Assembly (NCBI GenBank): GCA_028455995.1
Contig: JABELC010000008.1
Location: 481,001-545,000 of the forward strand
Length of the DNA: 64,000 bases
Direction of reading: 5' to 3'
Source: Scleromitrula shiraiana
Lineage: Eukaryota > Ascomycota > Leotiomycetes > Helotiales > Sclerotiniaceae
Under the pieces are notes generated by a model. The model had not been told where the DNA came from, searched no databases, and was given only the letters and a program-made list of their open reading frames with translations. Positions within the stretch are counted from its first letter, which is position 1, and the number at the start of each line of letters is the position of its first letter. The position numbers and the translations under genes are program-made. Positions 45,236 to 57,474 of the stretch are shown piece by piece.

Positions 45236-46210
45236 ATAACCCATCTAATTTTTCGCAATTTCGCCACTTTTTTTTGGAACGATTCACATACAATCTACCT
45301 ACTACCTTTTGATACAAACCACGCACGAAGCAAAAATCCGCAGATATGAACGATGGAGATGAAAGATGATGGTGGGGTAGGATGGATGGAAAGTTAGATG
45401 ATGGATACAAACAGACAGACAGATAGTAGTAGCTTGGAGATAACTCACTTGAGGCCTTTAAGGATTGGAGAAACCAAAGATCGATCATACACCATATCGG
45501 TATTTCAAAGACAAAAAGGCAAGAAAATTTCTAAAATACAAATGGTATGATGGTTCTATTATGATCTGAACATGGCATACTTTTTTTAAACTTTACTTTA
45601 CTTTACTTCTTCATGTTATCTTTTTAAGGGAGGGCCCGGCCAAGGGGAGGGAAGGGCATAGGAAGGTAAGGGGATGGGGAAAGTTGGAAGGATGGAAATT
45701 TCGTTTTTCAACTACTAAAATTAACCGGCTGGCGCATCTTCGTTCAATGGGCGTCAAATAGTAGTCTGCAATTAACTGTTCTTCTTGTTTCCTCCGAAAT
45801 AACAATAACATAACATAACATAACATAACGCGATATAACGTGAACGGTGCTTTCTATCATATCGATTCTTCTTCTTCTTTTAAATAATGATGACTATTGT
45901 TCTATTTTAGATGTTTTGTTTGGGGACTTTGGATTTGGATTTGAGTTTCGATTTGGATTTGGATTTGGATTTGGATTTGCATCCTATTTATTGATCTTGT
46001 TATGGAATATTATATAATATCATGCACTCGTAAATTCCCTCCTCCTCCTCAAACTCAAACTCAAACTCAAACTCAAACTCAAGATATGTATATCCAAAAT
46101 CCCCAAGCCATGTATATATAATACTCATAATACTCAAATTCCTCCTCTTCCCCCCCTCTTCCCCACACACACACACCAAAGCCCATCCATCCATCCATCC
46201 ATCCATCCAT
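45236..46210. other. Intergenic region between convergent genes
   Basis: 3' flanks of SUMO (+) and the charged-protein gene (-). Contains simple repeats: (ATAACATAAC)n near 45804-45828, (GGATTT)n at 45935-45980, (AAACTC)n at 46048-46080 and (CATC)n at 46182-46210. Confidence 0.55.
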
Positions 46211-47031
46211 CTACTCACCCCAGACGTCCCTCCTCCTCCTCTCCCCCTCGACCCTAACCCTCTCCTCCTCCTCCCTCTCCTCCCTCCTCCTCCTCTCCTC
46301 CCTCTCCCTCGTCACCCTCTCGTACTCCCGCTGTTCCTCCGTCTTCCTCGGCGCGCGAATACCCAGCGCCCCCGCTATCAGCCGTCGTGCTACCGCGTCC
46401 GTTTTCTCTTGCCGTTTGCCGCTCGCGCTGCTGGGTGTTGGTGGGGTGGGCGTGGGTCCGGGGTAGCCGAATGGGTGGGTGAAGGATTCGGTTGCGTTGG
46501 GATTGCTTTGGGGGTGGGGGTTTGGGGTGTTTTGTGCTGGGTTTGGGTTTGTATTTGTATTTATATTCCGGTTTGTATTCCGAGGTGAGGAAATTAATCC
46601 CCCATTATTGATATTTGGCGTCCCGGGGAATGAAACCGACGTGGGTGAAATAGGTGTAGGTGGTGGGACGGCGGGGTAATTGGTTGAGGATGGGGAGAGG
46701 GGGGTTGGGGGTTCGATTGGTTCGCCTGTTTCTGTTTCTGTGTCGGAGGAGGCGTCGTCTTCCCAGGAGTCGGCTATGGGAGTGGTCTTTTTGGATTTGG
46801 GTTTGGGTTTCGGTTTTGGGCTGGTTGTGGATGTCGAAGTGGATTGGGGGGTTGCGAAGGCGGGGGAGGATTTGGAGGGGGTGGGGTGGATGGTTAGGTT
46901 TTGGAGGGTGGTTGCTAGTTCTGTTGATGGAGGGGATTGAGTTAGTGGACTGGTTGGTTGGTTTGTTGCTGAGCAGGTGGAGGTAGAAAGGGAATTGGAG
47001 TTGATAGCTTACCTTTTGGAGCGGCGGTCAT
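46211..47031 (-). CDS. Conserved fungal protein with charged C-terminal coiled coil (252 aa)
   Basis: Two exons on the minus strand, 47031-47013 (19 nt, MTAAPK) and 46968-46211, joined across a 44-bp intron (GTAAGC...CTCAG). The N-terminal part is Ser/Thr/Pro-rich with a short helix (ELATTLQNLTI) and an acidic SWEDDASSD motif after a Lys-rich run. A low-complexity Asn/Pro stretch follows. The C-terminus is the best defined part: AVARRLIAGALGIRAPRKT, then a long Arg/Glu-rich helix ending in DVWGE. I recall small ascomycete proteins with this combination (SWED motif plus RLIAxALGxRAPxxTEEQ coiled coil) but know no function. GC content is visibly higher than in neighbours, and the opposite strand therefore shows long spurious frames. 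It is divergent from the SCS fusion gene. Confidence 0.8.
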
Positions 47032-47267
47032 TGTAGCTTTAGGTATGGATATATGTTATTGACGAGGAAAATGGGAAGTTTTATTTAATTATATGAAATC
47101 CTACGAATGAAGAAAAAAACACACAAACTTGAGCAAAAGAAAATGGTAAGTTCAAATAGTGAATAAAGATAAAATGGTGAGATATAAAACATAAAATATA
47201 AAAAGTCGTACAACTTGAGCAATGATGACCTTTTTGTTTCTCTGGAATGAAGATGAATGTCGTCTGG

Positions 47268-47298
<31 letters not shown>

Positions 47299-48093
47299 GC
47301 ACAGAACTTATTCATGGGCTAGAACTGACACGGAAATATCCACGGCCCGCCCAATCAATTAATCAATCAATCAATCAATCAATCCATTTATTATTCGGAC
47401 TAACTTCATTCCCCCTCTCCACATGTGGGGTGAACAAAAAATCCGCATCAACGTATTGCATGACGAATATATATCAATCATCCATCACTCATCCTCGCCA
47501 TTTAAATTAAAATTCGTTATACTCGTAACATTTGAACTTAAAAAAAAGAAATTCTAGATCTTCAGGTATCAAATGATATTTATAGAAATATAGAAATATA
47601 GAAATATGGAGATATGGAGATATGGAGATATTTGAGTGGAAAAATTGGAAATAGGAACACGCCCGGATAGGTAATTGAGAAGCATGAATTCAGGTCCAGA
47701 ATTTCTATTTAATGTATTGATGTGTATATTTCCCCACACTTTTGGGCTGTGAGTGAGTGAGCGAGCGAGCGGGAGAGAGCGCGCAGGGCAGCGAGCAGCG
47801 GGATGCTTCAGTATGTCCGGGGTTTCTACTTTTATTTCCGGATACGGATGGATGGATAGATGGTTGGATAGATGGTTGGTTGGTTGATCCGATTTGTACG
47901 CCGAGGATGAGGGGGTGTGTTTGATAATTTGGATTTCAATTTACTTGACCAGCTTGTTATGTTTGATTCTACATACGGGTAATGGTTTCTTAGATATCAT
48001 CTTTCACAAGTGATATGTACGTATGATCTACAGCTTATTGGATCCCATTCTAGAGATTACCATTTCAAGGTTCTATGTAGGAATGAATATATC
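47032..48093. other. Divergent promoter region between the charged-protein gene and the SCS fusion gene
   Basis: About 1.06 kb with microsatellites: (CTAT)n at 47267-47297, (CAAT)n at 47355-47382, AGAAATAT/GGAGAT units at 47585-47632 and GGAT/GGTT units near 47848-47885. A GA/GC block lies near 47750-47810. No gene is supported. Confidence 0.5.
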
Positions 48094-50647
48094 ATGATTC
48101 GTCCCAAAGCTATCAATAAGTTATCGCGGGGTATATTAACAACCACGAAGACGAGAGGGTTTAGTAAGACGACGAGGAGATATGGTTATGAGGATACTAT
48201 TCAAAATCTGAAGATAGGGAGTCATACTAGGGTTATCTTTCAAGGTTTTACAGGTATGTATTTCCGTTCTTCGGGTTTGGAATTTCGTTGTATGAATGAT
48301 GAGATGGATGATTTGATCTGATTTGATATAGGTAAACAGGTGAGCGAAAAATATCTTCATTGCGATGATTACTTGATGATGTATTTGATCTGATACATAA
48401 ATGAATGAATAAGGCGACAATCAATGCAAAAGAATCAATAGAATGGGGAACGAATATAGTTGGTGGTGTCACACCTGGAAAGAATGGAGAACATTTAGGA
48501 TTACCTGTTTTACCTACTGTACGAGAAGTAAGTTGATTTATCTATAATTTTATCGAAGAATTTAAACAACTAACATCTATATGGGCAATGGATAAATTAA
48601 AGCCAGACGCAACTGGAATATATGTAGGAGCTCATCAAGCACCTGGTGCAATAGAGGAAGCTATTGAAGCAGAAATACCACTTATTGTTGCCGTTGCTGA
48701 ACATATTGAACTTGCTGATATGTTAAGGGTATATTCCTATTATATTGATTTATACATGACATCGACAATGTTAACAGGTATCTAGATTCATTCTATATTG
48801 AAAACTCAATCCAAAAGTCGTTTGGTTGGTGCAAATGCTCCTGGTATAATATCTGCAATTGGGAAATGTCGAATTGGTTTTCAACCACTTCCTTGTTTTA
48901 TGCCAGGTAATATTGGAATTGTTGCTAAATCCGGAACTCTTAGTTATGAGGGTAAGACTTTCATCATCACACAATCCGTGTTTTTCTAACAAAATTAAAT
49001 AGCCGTTGCATCAACTACAAGAGCTGGACTTGGTCAAAGTTTATGTATTGGAATGGGTGGTGATATTCTGGCCGGCACTGACTTTGTTGATGCTTTGAAA
49101 ATATATGAACATGATGATGACACTGAAGGTATCATATTGATTGGTGAAATTGGTGGTGAAGCAGAACTTGAGGCTGCCGATTGGATTAGAGAATATAAGA
49201 AACGTTCATCAAATCCTAAGTATATTTTCTTGAAATAAGTCCTTGAAACTCACTAACTTTTTTAGACCAATCGCGGCATTAGTTGGTGGTATTCATGCAG
49301 TTGATGGTAGAGTTATGGGACATGCTGGAGCTTTTACTTTACCAGGAGAACCAGATGCTTTGGAAAAAATCCATCATCTCGAAAGTGTAGGTGTGACTAT
49401 GGTTAATCATCCAGCCAAGTTTGGCGAGGCTATGAAGACATTATTACGAAATTCGGGGCGATTATGTAGTACCTCTGTGAAGAGTGGTCCTTCTCAAAAA
49501 CGTAGTATACATACTATGAGGGGAAAACGGTCTGTGTTATCCTCACGCAAACCAAATTTTTCCCTTGATGAAGATGCTGTGTACGATCTCCTGTCACGGC
49601 AAGGTATAAATCTCGGACGAACCGATAAAGAACAATTTTATCTTGCCATTGGTATAGATCGAACTAATCGTTCACTATGTGTTATAACATCTGCAACAAG
49701 AAATCAAAGCCAATTATATACACACCACCAGAAGTTTCCCATTGATTATCTATCTGGTCCCAACGAATCTCAACTTAAGGAAATCGAATCTCATCTAGAG
49801 AGCATCGGTGCTGTCGGACCAAATGGTCCGAATTTCATTGATCTAATAGTAGCCCTATTCATAATCTTCAAAGAAGTTCATAGCCTACGGATACAAACCA
49901 CCTTCAGTATTGATCATGGGTTAGGTCTACAAGTCCAACACGCCAATTTCGAACTAAATCCCGCTATGTATCGTCAAACGAATCATCCAAGAGTTTCAGA
50001 ACCTCTCCACCTTCCCTTCCGGCCCACTTCCTCTCCCATCGACCCCGCCGAAAGAGAAGCCGAGGAAAACGGCATTGTATACATCAAACTTCCCTCCCCA
50101 ACAGCCAACATCGGAACCCTAGTAAACGGCGCCGGACTTGCCATAAATACAGTCGATGCATTAGCAGATGCGGGAGGGAGTGCGGCGAATTTTCTGGATA
50201 CCGGTGGTAAAGCTACGAGTGAAACGGTCAAGAAGAGTTTTCAGTTGATATTGAGGGATGAGAGGGTTAGGGTTATTTTTGTGAATATTTTTGGGGGCTT
50301 AACTATGGGGGATATGATTGCCAGGGGAATTTTGATGGCTTTTAAGGATTTGCAGATGAGGACTCCGGTTGTGGTTAGGATTAGGGGAACTAATGAGTTG
50401 GAGGGTCAAAAGATTGTAAGTTTTCTTTCCTTTTCTATATGGTTTGTTTGGGAGATGGGGGTCTTCTTTTTGCTTTTGATTTTACTACGAATAGTCGTAT
50501 ATGTGCTGTTGTGGTGGTTGAATCTCTCGTATCTTGAACTAACGTGGATGAACAATCTAGATTGCGGAAAGCGGGTTGCCATTATATGCATACGATGATT
50601 TTGACGAGGCTGCTAAGAAAGCTATAGAATTAGCAAACGAGGATTAG
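48094..50647 (+). CDS. Mitochondrial succinyl-CoA synthetase-like alpha/beta fusion protein
   Basis: Eight exons: 48094-48253, 48332-48339 (8 nt), 48414-48527, 48603-48728, 48786-48951, 49003-49219, 49266-50415 and 50561-50647, giving about 675 aa. The start is the first ATG and yields a mitochondrial presequence (MIRPKAINKLSRG...RGFSKTTRRYGY). Residues about 40-320 are a full SCS alpha subunit: CoA-binding FQGFTGKQ and NIVGGVTPGK, IGEIGGEAELEA, and the phosphorylated His (GHAGAF, about 283). A linker and a truncated part resembling only the later half of a beta ATP-grasp domain follow. Then comes a complete beta CoA-ligase domain from about 548 (LVNGAGLA, ANFLDTGGKA, VNIFGGLTMGD, ESGLPLYAYDDFDEAAKKA). 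The N-terminal half of the nucleotide-binding domain is absent, so it may not make NTP alone. I recall similar fusions in other filamentous ascomycetes. The third intron lacks an AG at the expected acceptor (see separate entry). Codons 50416-50560 are intron. Confidence 0.88.
48528..48602 (+). other. SCS-fusion intron 3 with missing AG at the expected 3' splice site
   Basis: The donor GTAAGT (48528) and branch CTAAC (near 48571) are good. However, the conserved coding resumes at GCA ATG GAT AAA TTA AAG (AMDKLK, from 48585), preceded by TATATGG, not AG. The only AG that keeps the frame is 48601-48602, after that block, and would delete six residues before PDATGIYV. The AG upstream at about 48558 leads straight into an in-frame TAA. 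Confidence 0.7.
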
Positions 50648-52899
50648 ATATCTAAACGAGTAGTTTCTACTTTAATTAGAGAATAGTACTCAACTTACAA
50701 CACAGCACGCTCGAATATTGGCGAATCGAGTGGGGATTTTGTTCAGATCCGTCTTAAGCAAGACTTCTATTTTGCTATTGTATTACTATACCTGTACATC
50801 AAGGATGCACATGTATACTGCTATTGTCTTCTCTTAATGCGGCTATAGTGAACCAACAAATTACTCAATCATCGACCGAAACTCTCTCATCTCACCGATC
50901 ACAATCATCTACCATCTAATTTGTTAAGATGTTTAAATCCACGTGTTACGTTGGGAGATTCAACAGAAGCCGGGTAGAGATATCACGCAATGACCATAAA
51001 TACCCCCGATACCGACACTCTCAACCAAGCCTCATATACACTGTCGTTTGTTGAATTGGCTTTTAATCAAGTCGCCATGTCTATGAGTCTGCATTCTTAG
51101 TTTTCTAGATACAATACAACGGCCCTCATTAATCCAGCATTCTTTTCTTTTCTTTTCTTCCCTTTGCGCAGATAAATCCCACTCCCATCCAAACCTTTAA
51201 TAAACCGACAACAATGATCTATTATCATTGTTTATTTGTATATCTTACTGTCAATATTTAATACAAATTCATATAGACAAATCCCATAAGATTCCTACCT
51301 CTTACTCTCTATCAAAGTCCTCACATATAATATTCCAACATCTGCAGATTTACTTCCACATATCTGTTTGACTCAACCACACCAACTGAAAGTTGCCATG
51401 AATAAATTTTCTGGCTGGCTGGCTGGCTGGATATATGAAGTACTAAGGAGGTGGTGTTTTTAATTATTGGTGAGGATGCGGTTGAGGAGGGGGTTACGAT
51501 TCACTCTTACCATGAACATATGTCTGATAGATTGATACCCGTGCACACCACAGTACTTTGCAAGCGCACATGAAAAAGAGAACGAACGTGGAGAATGAAC
51601 GAAAATAATAAGTGGATCAAGTAATCATAGCATCAGATGTGAGCCACGGGCTGTTCCCGAACTTATTCAGACCTCGCAGATGAACGAAGAGAACACTGCG
51701 GCATCTTCGAAAACACTCAAAGATCACTCGCAGAGGTCTGTATCATTATTAGGTCTACTATTATTCTTGGGAGCCGGTTATTTGTGGATGCTATGTTTAT
51801 CTACCTGATGTCTTGGGTATTTTTGGAATTGTTTTGTGATTGTTGTTGATGAGCGAGTGTTGTTATTAGTCGATCTCTCGGGGTACTATTGTTAGAATAT
51901 CATAGCGTCACTTCCGATGATTATCCCATTTGAGTTGCGTAGCTACGAACATGCTTTTTGAGAGAGAGAAAGAGAGTGCTGGGATAGATGGGGTTGCGGT
52001 GTGATTGGGCGTGTGTGACATTTGTCTGACGCACTGCTTGGAAGACTTTTTTCTTCATGTCTTTATGTCTGCTTTGACTTGGTCTACTCATCTTATAACT
52101 ATTTATACACCATCTTTCATTCCTAAACCAGAGAATCAGTCAATTTCGGGTGGGAATGTTGAGTATCCCATAACCCCACCTAATTACTCCGAACTTGAAG
52201 GTCAAAGCGGGGTAGAATCTTGGATGTTTCATGTGAATAGAACTAGGCACAACGCAGCACCCTCAAAGCTCCAGCTGAAGCGTGATGGGATTATTCAAAG
52301 ACTTCTATAGACCCTCACATAATGGGAATGAGTTGCCGAGTCAGTTGACTCGGTAGAGACTCTTATAACTCGGAATAACGCACATTTTATCTTTGATGCT
52401 TGCGGATGCCGTTAGATGCGTGTGTGGTGGGTTTAAGTAAACCTAGAGTCAAAGTAAACGTGGGGTCAGAGCGAAAGAGGGGGAGAAGAACGAAAAAGGA
52501 GGGAAGGGAGGAGAAACTCGATGATTGGGTGGGTACATTTAGCTGTAATATGAACGATAGCATGACCTACCAACCCTTGAAATTCACCTTTCTCCGCCTT
52601 TCCCCGCCGTGATTCCTAATACTTACTAGCTGATTCCCAAACTCAATACCTTTACACTTTCATTTGTACAGATAAGAGACTTAGATGGCGACAATAGTCG
52701 TATGTCTACAGGTCTAGATGTCTCTCATTCTTCAGGCAATAGGATGATTGAAATCGCTGGAAAGTTATGCTTGAGAAGAGAATGCTGTACATGATGTAGG
52801 ATGGTGTGAGATGACCATTTGATTTCGACGTTATTATTGGGTTTATGCAGGAAGTGCTGCTCGTGATTAGTTCTTGTTGTCGTTTATTCTACGTAACTG
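50648..52899. other. Gene-poor accessory stretch, first part
   Basis: No supported gene. A (GGCT)n microsatellite lies at 51410-51430. A 101-codon frame at 52005-52310 starts without ATG and matches nothing known. Confidence 0.45.
51409..51431. repeat. (CTGG)n microsatellite
   Basis: Five to six tandem CTGG units. Confidence 0.8.
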
Positions 52900-54132
52900 T
52901 TACCAATCGACAAGACTTCTCGCCGTCCTTTCTGGCAGTTTGGTTCCTGCCACTTTGATATGCTGAACACAGTGTCTGGCGCAAGTATTAGCAATAGCCA
53001 TATTCGGGACTGTCTGGGTGAGCATCATCGCGAGAAAATATTCGGCGTTTGATTCGAGGCTGATTCGTTGAAGGTACCCTTTAAATAGGCGGGATAGCTG
53101 TTGACCATGGGTCTGACTCATAAAGGATAATCTTTCAACTGAATTCTAAGATCGAAAGTTCGATTCAATAGTGTAAAAAGATAATGTATTATTCTCAGGG
53201 AGTCTGGATGAGATATAGGTCTTTGGAATTGGAGTAGAATATTGAGGGGGAGATGGTATTTCTAATAACTTGTTTATAATGAATTACAACCGCAAGATAA
53301 AGTCGTCAGTCCACAAGTCTTCCATGTCAGAAATTAATGGATAATCATTCTTTTTCGTTTCGATCAATGTGGATTTTATAGATTTTATAGATTTTATATT
53401 TACTGATTAATTGCGGATTAGCATCGAGTAAGACAAAGCTAGAGGGTGGGAAAGCGAGGGGTTGAGAGGAAACTAGAGGTGGGACTTGAGAGTTGGGTGA
53501 ATGTGGTTGTCATCCGGCGATGAATATGATCTTACAACCTACCACTCTTCAGCTGAATTTCCATCCGAAAAGCAGTTGCCTACAGTTTTAACTTGAACAC
53601 CCATATTATCCATTTCTCCAATTCCTGGTCTCTTCAATGGAGGTATAAATATACCTAACCTTGTGTATGAAGGGGCAGCAAAGTTAAAATGAAATTTGGA
53701 AGAAACTTCTTGATGTCTTTGAACTGCGGTAATCAACTATTCTAGAATTTCGTGCAGTTAGATTAAGATACGTATGATATCGAGGAGAAAAAAAAGGAAA
53801 TGATTCATTCATTCTCATTTTATCCCGAGTACTACCATTGATTCCACAACCTCAAGTGTTGTCGATTTGCTAATTACAAATACTGTCAAAATCCCAAGAT
53901 TGTTATCGATATATCCTCCATCCTCTACTTTCCAACGCGAAAAGAATTAGAAGTTGAGGTAGAGATTCATCGGGATAGTATACCGATATAAGTGTATACC
54001 ATCTCAGCGCGCTCGCTCACCCTATGCTCGGTTCCAATTTTCGGATCTTTCAATAAATACAATGATCAACAGTAGAGTAGCTCTCCTAGATCCTTATATA
54101 GCCCCAATACAGTTCTCCATACAACCTACAGT
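52900..54132. other. Gene-poor accessory stretch, second part
   Basis: A minus-strand ATG-initiated frame of 73 codons (53121-52900) and another of 65 codons (53736-53539) are present but show no domain or splice context that would support them. They may be parts of decayed genes, given the HET relic next door. Confidence 0.35.
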
Positions 54133-54591
54133 CTATGAGAAGAGGGGAAGGACTAGAAACCTGAAGTGAATTTGACGTATAGTTGCGTTCTCTTGGTCTT
54201 GGATGATGCAGAGTCGATGCACCCACAAATATCTCTGACCAAGTAGATTTGTCAATTCCATGGCGTTAAGAGTAACCTTGTGTAATAGCGATTGATTCTC
54301 ATGGCGCAATGCGCCAGCCTTGCTCAAGGTCTCATGGTTACTTTTAAGTCATTGAAAGGGCTTCTCATCCTTCGATGTTAAACTGTCTTCAAGTTGCCAT
54401 GCGTAGCTGAGCAACAGAATTCTTTTTGTTATCCCCCGGTAAAAATCAATATTCAACCGTATCGACCAACCAAGAAGGCCGTCCTGGATTAAGGTCGGCG
54501 CAATCATGCTGCTCGTCGCAAGTTGAGAGCCATTTTCGCATGTGCGGAATAGACGTCTCTTGAGTATCAACTGATCTCGAATTGTTCGCAT
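54133..54591 (-). pseudogene. Truncated HET (heterokaryon incompatibility) domain relic
   Basis: On the minus strand one frame encodes a stretch of the kind preceding HET domains (TRDQ-like lead, IAPTLIQDGLLGWSIRL), then ILLLSYAWQ (family consensus LSYxWG). After an in-frame TGA (near 54345) the same frame continues LTNLLGQRYLWVHRLCIIQD, the highly conserved second HET block (consensus RYLWVDSLCIIQDD). Sequence beyond QD no longer follows the family and soon reaches a stop, so most of the domain and the whole C-terminus are missing. HET proteins mediate vegetative incompatibility cell death; this copy cannot be functional. The upstream boundary is undefined. Confidence 0.72.
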
Positions 54592-55067
54592 TGATTAGTA
54601 TGTGACGTACTTCCATTTTAAATAATATAATCGAAAAAGCAATTGAAGTATGTGCGAAAAAGAAGTGAAAGGCTTCCTAGTTTTACACAATTCTTCGGAG
54701 TGCTGAATGTATAGCAAGGTGCAGTATGTATTGTGTTGATCTCTTATTCGTCATCTCGAAAATATTACGATCGAGAAATAGTACATTCAAAGTAGTTGTT
54801 TGTATAACGACTACATTGACTCTTTAATTTCTATGGATTATCATGTATTGAGCCTGCTATTCGTGCAATCTTAGAAAAAGCATATTGATGTAAAATGTAG
54901 TTAAGCGAGCTCGCTTTCTTGTTAAGTTACTAGTAGCCGGGTCATCTTTCATTTATTGAAGTTGTAAAATATTATATAATCTTATATTGACTTCGACTCA
55001 TTGAGTATTATTCAACTGACTCGGCTTGATGTTTCGCCTGAGTAGATCTTAAATTTTAATAAATCTA
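54592..55067. other. Left flank of the AT-rich island
   Basis: Ordinary composition grading into AT-rich DNA. No coding sequence. Confidence 0.45.
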
Positions 55068-55510
55068 CTCGGTTAAATTGAAAGTGAACTTGAAGCACAC
55101 GCTAAATTGCCGAATAACCTCAAAATCGACGATTTTGTACAAATCACTTTTTACATCAACATAAATAAATCGATCAATATTGCTTTGATTAAAATATAGT
55201 TCAAGTTACTAGTAGTATTATTTAAGTTAATTATTTTAATTAGTAATTATATAATTATAAGTAGTACTTAATTCTTATATTATACTACTATAATTTTTAC
55301 TAATAGTACCGTGACTACTAGTAGTACTAGTAACTTAAAGTCACGGTGTTTTAAACAACTTGAATATAATATGATACTACTAGTAATAGTATACTAGTAC
55401 TACTAGTTAACAATTCTAAATTTAAATTATTTATAAAATTAATCTTCAAGTTGAAGAAAATTTCAATATTCAAGTTAATCTCTTTCAAGTTCTACTAGTA
55501 TTTACTAGTA
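55068..55510 (+). mobile_element. Left-end fragment of an older transposon copy of the same family
   Basis: Begins TA|CTCGGTTAAATTGAA and follows the left end of the neighbouring element for over 60 bp (GAAGCACACGC, AATTGCCGAATAACCTCAAAAT) with substitutions and small indels. Similarity continues weakly to a TCGATCAATA block. No matching right end is seen before 55511, so this is a truncated copy, interrupted or flanked by the next insertion. The 55200-55510 part is dominated by ACTAGT/AGTACT motifs. Confidence 0.55.
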
Positions 55511-55542
55511 CTCGGTTAAATTAAAATTGAAGCACGCGCAAA
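55511..55542 (+). repeat. Left terminal inverted repeat
   Basis: Pairs with 57475-57506. Starts CTCGGTTAAATT and ends near GCGCAAA. Confidence 0.75.
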
Positions 55543-57474
55543 TTACCGAAAAACCTCAAAATTGTGCTTTAACCCCATTTTATCATCTTTTTAAAAATTA
55601 ATAACTCAATCAATAATACTTCAAATATTTAAATTTTGATATCAATAAAATTATACAATTATATATTATAATATTAATATTTAACAAATTCTTTTAATAA
55701 TTTTATAAATGTTTTTACATCTCCTAAAATAAATAATATTATCAAATTTCAACACCAAATTTTTGATATTATATAATAAACTAAAATCGCGATAGTTTTA
55801 AATGGAAATTTTTTAAATTAGATTAAAAAGAATGATTATACTATAATATCTATTTTATTGATAGATAATTCTAATATTGAAAATATAATTATATTAAGAA
55901 TATGTAAAAAATGACCGATAAGAAAAAGAATTAACTATATTAAAGAAATTAAGATTTAAGATTATATATATTTTATCTATTAAAATAATTATCTTTATTA
56001 TATTCTATTATTCTTTTAAATTGATTTTCTATATTTTTTATTTATTTATTGATTTATTAAATTAGTATTTTAATTTATTCTTTTTTTTAGATTTGAATTA
56101 TTTTTTTATTTATAGTTAGAAATATCTTTTTTTTTTAATTTGAGCTTTAATATAATTTTATATATATTTTATTATATTTAAATTAAGAGATTAGGGTAGC
56201 TAGGCTATTTAAGCGATATTAAATAGATTTATATATTTCTTAATAAATTTATTTATATATGCAAATATATTATTTATTATAATTTTAATTTTATTATTAT
56301 AGTATTATATTTAAGTTCGACGATTTTCTTTTTGCTATAGTTTTTGAATTTAAGGAGTAAAAAAAAGTATAATAAAGAATTTTGATATATGGAATTAGTC
56401 GATATTTTTTTTAGATCGATTATTTTTATATATTATATGATTATATTTGAATACTTTAAACAACGCATTTTTATCCCTTTTTTTATTATTTCTATAAATT
56501 ATTTAATAAAAAATTAGATCTAGTTAACAAATAGAGATTTTAAAGAGTTTTAAGGGTTAAATCTCACTTTTTTTTTTGTTTTTTTAACTTTAAATTCTTT
56601 TTTTAAATCTAATTTAAATAGATTATTATATTTTTGCATTATATTTTCTACTTTTTTTCTTTTTTTTTCTATTTTCTTTTTAAAAGTTTTATATGGTTTA
56701 GAAAGCTTTTTTTATTTAAACGTGTTTATAAATTTTGTTTTTTGATATACTTGTTTTGAAATAAATTGAATAATATCAAGATAGAAATATTCGATTAGAT
56801 TATATTAGTAATGCTTTTTATTATATTTAAAATATTTATTAACTTGATCTATAAATATGTAAAGTTTTATATCGATATTTAAAAAGTAATGCATAAGTTA
56901 TATGTGTTTTTAATATATAAATAAATTCAATTTAGATTTTTTGATATTAAAAATAAAAGATTTTTTATAATCGTATATAATTTAAAGAAATTTATTGTAA
57001 GATATAAATAATTCAAGTTTAAAAATCTATTGATCAACTTTTTTAAAACAAGATTTACAATTATAAATATATATTTTAACAATTTTTTACTTTTGATCAT
57101 TATCAAATATAATTTTTTGATCTTTCTTTTTAAGGGTTTTTTAAATATTTTTAATATCGAATAAATGTTTATGATGTTTTTTTATTCGATTGTTTATTTT
57201 TTATAAGCATTTAATAATCACATTTCTTTTTAAATCTAATATATAAACGATCTTTTTATAAATTACTTTAAAATGTTAAACAATTAAAAACTTATAGATC
57301 TTCTTTAATAAAATCTCTATTTGTATAAACTCAAGTTTTTGTAATTTATAAATTCTACTTTTATAATTTTTACAAACCATTTTTTATTAAATATAACTTA
57401 GAATTGATAAAGTTATTAAAATCGGCATAAAAGTAAAAAGACATATTTAGGGAATTTTAAGGCGATTCGCTTAT

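Noticed and set aside
46479..46986. Plus-strand frames of 66-108 codons
   Set aside because: Antisense to the better supported minus-strand gene with splice sites and the conserved coiled coil; created by its GC-rich codons.
52900..53121. 73-codon minus-strand frame with ATG
   Set aside because: No family recognised and no neighbouring exons; kept only as a possible relic.
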